Positions 5,101 through 5,960 of a stretch of 5,960 bases of DNA are shown here, in pieces. Numbering within the stretch: position 1 is the stretch's first letter; every line of letters starts with the position of its first letter. This DNA is from Cloacimonetes bacterium UBA5553 (GTDB taxonomy: Bacteria > Cloacimonadota > Cloacimonadia > Cloacimonadales > Cloacimonadaceae): the NCBI GenBank assembly GCA_002425825.1, contig DIMZ01000027.1, positions 2,154 through 8,113 on the forward strand. The letters run 5' to 3'. Below the pieces are notes generated by a model. It did no database searches, had not been told where the DNA came from, and saw only the letters and a list, made by a program, of their open reading frames with translations. Position numbers and translations under genes: made by a program.

Positions 5101-5960
5101 ATGGATGGTACCATCCGGCAAGAACACGAACAGCCTTGTAGATGTAATATAGATGTAGCTTTGGTAATTGTGATTCCAGCCATTACCAATTGGATTAATA
5201 GGAGCGGTTAGTTTTGTGGTGTATGAATTGTAGCTGAAAGACAGATCCAAAGACATCTTCCCCCCAGGAATCGAGAAAACATCTTTGGAGTATTCAGCAA
5301 AGTTTCCATTGTATGGATTAATGCCACGTCCGGCAGTAGGTTGTGTAATCGGAGAGGATTCTGTGGAACCATCGCCATCCAATGACAGATAGCACATTAC
5401 TCCCATGTTTGTATAACCATTAACTACAGCTCGGTTCTTTTCAATCTCGCTGGTCGTGTAGAAATAGTCCGTTAATTTGGGTTGCGTTGTGTTTGTCAGT
5501 TTCACATGATAGAATGGCACATAGTTTGGATTATCTGATGTGTATCCAGTTATCCCTTCGTACTTCCAATTTGTGCCAAGAGCCAATAGTGCATCCTTCT
5601 GAACCCCATCGGTTGTATAAACATGAGAGCTTTCTGTTTCATTAAACAACCTAAATATTTCCTTGAGGTTGTATGTTGTTTCGAACGGATACAGAGATAC
5701 GAATCCCTCTACCTTCTCGAAAGTGAATCCAGATGCAATAGCCGTGTTAAGGTGATAATTACCCGGCACTTCTGAGCAGTAAAAGTGTTCTTGGGCGGGC
5801 CCGTTGGTTTGACCAGGAGCTATGTAAATATATGATCTATACAAGGGAACCCAATCTGGGATAGGTCTCTCTTCGGGATTGTATGTAAAAGTCCCAACAC
5901 TTGAAATCATAGTCGAGTTATCTGAAAAATGTGCGATAACTTTCCAATAATAAAACCCCT
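2158..5960 (-). CDS. Large Rhs/YD-repeat secreted protein, 5' end outside window
   Basis: YD-repeat proteins fold into a hollow beta-shell that encloses a C-terminal effector. The frame is open to the right edge: 16 more codons lie before the ATG at 5910 with no stop, so that ATG is not the true start. At least 1266 codons are visible; residues are numbered from 5910. The order is: the end of a fibronectin-like domain (YYWKVIAHF upstream, then GTFTY at 6-10), three DUF5648-like units (about 20-178), an Rhs entry segment GRGINPYNGNF to LSFSYNS (194-229), GNGWNHNYQ (242-250), YD repeats (about 335-1045), the Rhs-associated core YVGGWGVMDEGNGL to YMRARYYDQNLGRFLSEDP (1061-1094), and NNPISNIDPKG (1106-1116). 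A 134-residue unique tail follows. The N-terminus, and so any signal peptide, is not visible. Two coupled small exported proteins follow. This could be a polymorphic toxin or an adhesin/wall-type YD protein. Confidence 0.95.
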   Translation of the reverse strand, partial: GFYYWKVIAHFSDNSTMISSVGTFTYNPEERPIPDWVPLYRSYIYIAPGQTNGPAQEHFYCSEVPGNYHLNTAIASGFTFEKVEGFVSLYPFETTYNLKEIFRLFNETESSHVYTTDGVQKDALLALGTNWKYEGITGYTSDNPNYVPFYHVKLTNTTQPKLTDYFYTTSEIEKNRAVVNGYTNMGVMCYLSLDGDGSTESSPITQPTAGRGINPYNGNFAEYSKDVFSIPGGKMSLDLSFSYNSYTTKLTAPINPIGNGWNHNYQSYIYITSTRLFVFLPDGTIHIYNAASPYNAITPGVYDTMQRITTTQYRITKKDQTKLTFSVLAGYSTVATLTGIQDRNSNSLSMVYDANDRLNYVTDRFGRRLQFYYYPDTGKTHLVHHVTDTAGGRSVYFNYDNHNNLVSFQDAKGCSTQYSYEVTRPYAHLLTSIAYPNGNVVSCLYDTSQRVTNQTIGSTGQGLTVSGYASPTARTVTDGGTISQFNYGIYQGIYSRIQQLSTPDVAAGFQYSDTNNPTLPTSITDGSGNTTSLTYDTRGNVLTISKPGGISHQYTYNTINDITQYRDPLNHYTYFGYTSGNLTSVQTPRGTTNYQYGSYGKLTQMTSPIGQQTTFSYDSYDNIASVTQPLGLTTSYAYDAISRVTSTTNPLSQTTTYQYDANDNLMSLTEFGDVTSYSYDQNDNLLSVSKNGQTTSMQYNSMGLMSQITNPMQNVTNLYYNPNGTLQSIQKPVGSISYSYNSDGTVSAVNSQDAWANYTYNGNRKVTNVSDNNGSISFAYDSNNRVTSINSSYGFTGNVSYTYDAADNITSMTYGGNTVQYTYWDDNLLRTVRDWNNRVTTFTYRADGSLSSIQYPNGIVCNNGYDSAGRLTSLSNAGTTSINSYSYTLNALGFHTSVNQSEPLEPFPMAPTNLNCNYDNANRILTAGGAAFTHNGNGCMTSRSEPQTSYSWDALDRLIGVTGASNILYTYDVLGNRRSRTENGVTIRYVLDLNTSMTNVLIETDASGTPVNYYVYANGMLISRIKPNGDTRYYHYDSRGSTVAMTNQAQQITHKYSYDPYGKVLTLQEEDANPFRYVGGWGVMDEGNGLSYMRARYYDQNLGRFLSEDPIWDANLYSYALNNPISNIDPKGEFVAPLLVRAGTFAAFSGFKGFGMSIYYNAKALEAMKNKNHKLAREFDQKADKAFYGAYKDMIMSFGEGIVLSNFGPLKNSNAKIFGKGGLLKLANMSYGQHVNRFIFNDLVNEALNATFWSIVLKPAKQQFGL
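2161..2562 (-). other. Variable C-terminal tail of the Rhs protein, function unknown
   Basis: These 134 residues follow DPKG of the Rhs core and match no toxin family I recognise. They open with a hydrophobic, small-residue stretch (about residues 1118-1144, with PLLVRAGTFAAFSGF). A charged, helix-like segment rich in K, E and A follows (1146-1176). A second mixed segment ends with a hydrophobic FWSIVL (1236-1241) and a basic end. I see no clear nuclease, deaminase or ADP-ribosyltransferase motif. My hand count of GC for 2161-2520 is about 36%, against roughly 45-50% in sampled lines of the YD array, as expected for an exchanged tip. Confidence 0.7.
2563..2730 (-). other. Rhs repeat-associated core domain
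   Basis: This codes for residues 1061-1116, the hallmark end of the Rhs shell, with GLSYMRARYYD (1073-1083), LGRFLSEDP (1086-1094), LYSYALNNP (1100-1108) and DPKG (1113-1116). In related proteins paired aspartates in this block cut the chain to free the tail; D1093 and D1113 are candidates. The usual glycine-rich link after the first DP (as in DPIGLAGG) is shortened here to DPIWDA. Confidence 0.85.
2776..4908 (-). repeat. YD-repeat array of the Rhs protein (about 28 units)
   Basis: Units of the form YxYDxxGNLxxV recur along residues about 335-1045. Good examples are LTYDTRGNVLTI (517), FSYDSYDNIASV (599), YQYDANDNLMSL (641), YSYDQNDNLLSV (661), YTYDAADNITSM (785) and YTYDVLGN (953). Spacing is very even, about 20-21 residues, between 517 and 850, and looser before 517 and after 870. 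Several units have lost the aspartate (YGSYGKL, YNPNGTL, YWDDNLL). The copies differ at DNA level, so the array is old rather than recently amplified. Confidence 0.9.
5377..5853 (-). other. Three DUF5648-like repeat units near the visible Rhs N-terminus
   Basis: Residues about 20-178 contain three related segments. Each has an aromatic strand, an [HY][FV]Y(T/C)[TS] motif and a closing Gly/aromatic strand. Unit 1 has VPLYRSY, HFYCSE and FEKVEGFVSLY. Unit 2 has FRLFNE, HVYTTD and YEGITGY. Unit 3 has VPFYHV, YFYTTSEIEKNRAV and TNMGVMCYLSL. This pattern matches what I know of DUF5648, a module of unknown function found in secreted proteins and thought to be a surface-binding beta fold. The first unit is the most diverged. 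Confidence 0.65.

Noticed and set aside
2123..5211. Short plus-strand and alternative-frame minus-strand ORFs over the Rhs gene
   Set aside because: They are shadows of the YD-repeat coding sequence; their peptides show only low-complexity echoes of the repeats.

Overview
The window looks like part of a bacterial genome of moderate GC, probably an environmental Gram-negative. The evidence is secreted Rhs/YD-repeat proteins with fibronectin-III-like and DUF5648-like modules, a lipoprotein-type signal, and a sugar-nucleotide epimerase. The style of these secreted proteins recalls Cloacimonadota or Verrucomicrobiota/Lentisphaerota. That is a low-confidence impression, because no rRNA or taxonomic marker gene is present. 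All genes I can support lie on the minus strand and read right to left.

Layout from right to left, in the direction of transcription. Positions 5960-2158 hold the 3' part of a very large Rhs/YD-repeat gene that enters the window already open. It carries the end of a fibronectin-like domain, three DUF5648-like units, an Rhs entry segment, about 28 YD repeats, an Rhs-associated core, and a unique AT-rich 134-residue C-terminal tail. Ten bases later (2147-1644) comes a secreted protein of 167 residues with two YD-like repeats and a fibronectin-like domain. Four bases after its stop (1639-1535) is a 34-codon ORF that looks like a tiny lipoprotein. Five bases beyond it is a clear intrinsic terminator (1529-1491). 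These genes therefore form the end of one operon.

Positions 1490-887 are about 600 bases without a supportable gene. They hold a cluster of short palindromes (1163-1349), a CAAAG-type direct repeat, and a possible promoter with paired 10-bp direct repeats (1016-1057) pointing at the next gene. Positions 886-1 hold an NAD-dependent sugar-nucleotide epimerase/dehydratase, cut off by the left window edge.

The first three genes probably act together at the cell surface or envelope. The Rhs protein would form a shell that encloses and releases its variable tail. The two small exported products sit where an immunity or partner protein is expected. No function is proven for the tail or for either partner. 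The epimerase appears to belong to a separate unit, probably surface-polysaccharide sugar metabolism.
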